Below are positions 62,855-64,000 of a stretch of DNA of 64,000 bases, piece by piece. Location: NCBI RefSeq assembly GCF_002797535.1, contig NZ_PGFD01000001.1:1674001-1738000 (forward strand), given 5' to 3'. The first letter of the stretch is position 1, and every line of letters begins with the position of its first letter. This DNA is from Chryseobacterium geocarposphaerae. Lineage in GTDB: Bacteria; Bacteroidota; Bacteroidia; Flavobacteriales; Weeksellaceae. A program made the position numbers and the translations under genes. The notes beneath the pieces were generated by a model. It was not told the DNA's origin, searched no databases, and was given only the letters and a program-made list of their open reading frames with translations.

Positions 62855-63318
62855 TGTACAAGCTAGCCTCTATAAAAAAGTTCACTGATAAGTATTTTGT
62901 CATTATCCTTTTTGTATTCCTTGCTTTATTTATCATTTTTTGTTTAATTGGTTCAGCAATAGAAACAAAAAATATGCTCAAAAGACCAAAGTTCACTATT
63001 GCAATTGCCATTACAGATTGGCATCATAAAAATAATAATGGTGTAGGGACAGATTATATGTATAAACTTGATGGTGTAACCTTTAGAAGAACAATATCAG
63101 ATTCCTATAAAAAAGGAGATAAGTTTTTAATAATTTATGACTCTTTAAAACCAGAAAAATCTCAAAGCTTACCTTTATATCCTGTAAAGCAGGATTATAT
63201 AGGACTAAAGATTCCCGAAAACGGATGGAAATATGAAGAAGTTCCTTTTAAAATCGATAGCAATATTATCAGAGAGTATTTAAATGATTGGAATGTTGAA
63301 CCTTATGAATATGATTAA
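62854..63318 (+). CDS. Membrane-anchored hypothetical protein
   Basis: This 154-residue protein has one N-terminal membrane segment (about 17-34, FVIILFVFLALFIIFCLIG) and a soluble, strand-rich remainder with KFTIAIAITDWHHKNNNGVG and VKQDYIGLKIPENGWKYE. It overlaps both neighbours (1 bp and 8 bp), so it is co-translated with DUF2199 and HAD genes. No family is recognised. Confidence 0.65.
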   Translation: MYKLASIKKFTDKYFVIILFVFLALFIIFCLIGSAIETKNMLKRPKFTIAIAITDWHHKNNNGVGTDYMYKLDGVTFRRTISDSYKKGDKFLIIYDSLKPEKSQSLPLYPVKQDYIGLKIPENGWKYEEVPFKIDSNIIREYLNDWNVEPYEYD

Positions 63319-63739
63319 AAAAATTTACTTAGATATTGATGGTGTTATTTTAACATCAAAACAAACGCAGCCCGCTAAAAACATTGAAGAGTTTATGCAT
63401 TTTATAGTTGAAAATTTTGACTGTTATTGGCTAACAACGCATTGTAAAGGAGATATAAATCCTACAATTAAATATTTGAGTAATTACTTTAGCAAGACTA
63501 CAATCTATATCTTTAAAAATATTAAACCTACCAATTGGGAGACTTTAAAAACAGAAGGTATCGACTTTTCTTCGGATTTTATTTGGCTAGATGATTATCC
63601 TTTATATTCAGAGAAATTGATTTTAGAAAAAAACAATTGCTTAGAAAATTTAATTGAAGTCAATTTGAACAACAAAGACGAATTATTAAGAATAAAAGAT
63701 GAACTAATTAAAAATGTTTTATCAAATACATCGATATAA
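63311..63739 (+). CDS. HAD-superfamily hydrolase-like protein
   Basis: This 142-residue protein starts at the ATG at 63311, which overlaps the previous stop by 8 bp. Motif I is D8-I-D10 in IYLDIDGVIL, motif II is the Thr in WLTTH, and motif IV is the Asp pair in WLDDYP. It is short and lacks a clear cap domain, like small HAD phosphatases. The substrate is unknown. Confidence 0.75.
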   Translation: MIKKIYLDIDGVILTSKQTQPAKNIEEFMHFIVENFDCYWLTTHCKGDINPTIKYLSNYFSKTTIYIFKNIKPTNWETLKTEGIDFSSDFIWLDDYPLYSEKLILEKNNCLENLIEVNLNNKDELLRIKDELIKNVLSNTSI

Positions 63740-63785
63740 ATCCAATCGCTTTTCTTAACTTTAATAGCACCAAATACAATAATTT

Positions 63786-64000
63786 ATGAAAAACTCATTA
63801 CTACTAGCCTTAGTTATCTTTTTAGGATTTGTAAGTCATTTAAATGCTCAAAAAATATCAGACGGACAATCTGTTGATATCAACGGGATGAGCGTCACTT
63901 TTAATATTTTAAATAAGGAAAGTGTTGAAGTCGGAGGAAAACCTTTTGACCGCTATAAAGTTTCGGCAACGGTAAAAAATAACTCGGACAAGTCTTATAA
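63786..64000 (+). CDS. Exported protein, 3' end outside the window
   Basis: An ATG at 63786 opens a signal peptide (MKNSLLLALVIFLGFVSHLNAQ) and 71 codons run to the right edge without a stop. The visible mature part (KISDGQSVDINGMSVTFNIL) is polar and beta-rich. Nothing more can be said of its family. Confidence 0.65.
   Translation, partial: MKNSLLLALVIFLGFVSHLNAQKISDGQSVDINGMSVTFNILNKESVEVGGKPFDRYKVSATVKNNSDKSY

Overview
This window looks like a chromosomal segment of a member of the Bacteroidota, class Flavobacteriia, most probably Chryseobacterium or a close relative. The reasons are AT-rich DNA, promoters of the TAnnTTTG type, little Shine-Dalgarno sequence, SusC/RagA-type plug and barrel proteins, a type IX secretion (T9SS) C-terminal domain, a fused E1 alpha/beta dehydrogenase, and a Tet(X)-like flavin monooxygenase. 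The species call rests on gene content only. No rRNA, tRNA or CRISPR array was seen.

Left end (1-1.4 kb): a GbsR/MarR-type regulator and two small membrane proteins, each preceded by its own copy of one palindromic operator. Then comes a leftward cluster (11.7-1.4 kb): an ECF sigma factor; a membrane-anchored protein with an anti-sigma-like N-terminus, SusC-type plug, VWA domain and T9SS-type C-terminus; a SusC-like beta-barrel with no plug; and a 1505-residue alpha-2-macroglobulin (A2M) protein with a CxEQ thioester motif and a second plug inserted in the middle. Plugs are missing from the barrel and present on its two neighbours. This is the best candidate here for an undescribed envelope system.

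11.9-25.7 kb: an exported C1B cysteine peptidase; an overlooked 53-residue double-glycine leader peptide; an old yellow enzyme divergent from an HxlR regulator with a conserved N-terminal Cys and GTAAC operator repeats; a nuclease-like protein of unknown role; and housekeeping genes (E1 dehydrogenase, polyprenyl synthase, sterol desaturase-like, rlmN, queA, inosine/uracil-DNA glycosylase). An IVS-type four-helix-bundle gene flanked by a 14-bp inverted repeat sits between rlmN and queA.

25.8-43 kb: an S9 peptidase, an AraC/Tet(X)-like pair, topoisomerase III, a class C beta-lactamase-like serine hydrolase beside an AraC remnant, a receiver-like/pirin fusion, and the metNIQ methionine importer. 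Upstream of metN are a palindrome at the promoter, a Met/Cys-rich leader peptide and an intrinsic terminator, which together suggest transcription attenuation. A GH3 beta-glucosidase follows.

43-64 kb: a GNAT-nitrilase fusion, a two-lobed retropepsin-like membrane protein, an SDR/AraC pair, mnmE, aminopeptidase P, topoisomerase IB, pruA, small lipoproteins, a thioredoxin-fold protein, fabH, corA, a patatin with a membrane hairpin, and a three-gene overlapping set (DUF2199, membrane protein, HAD). Strong intrinsic terminators separate many units.
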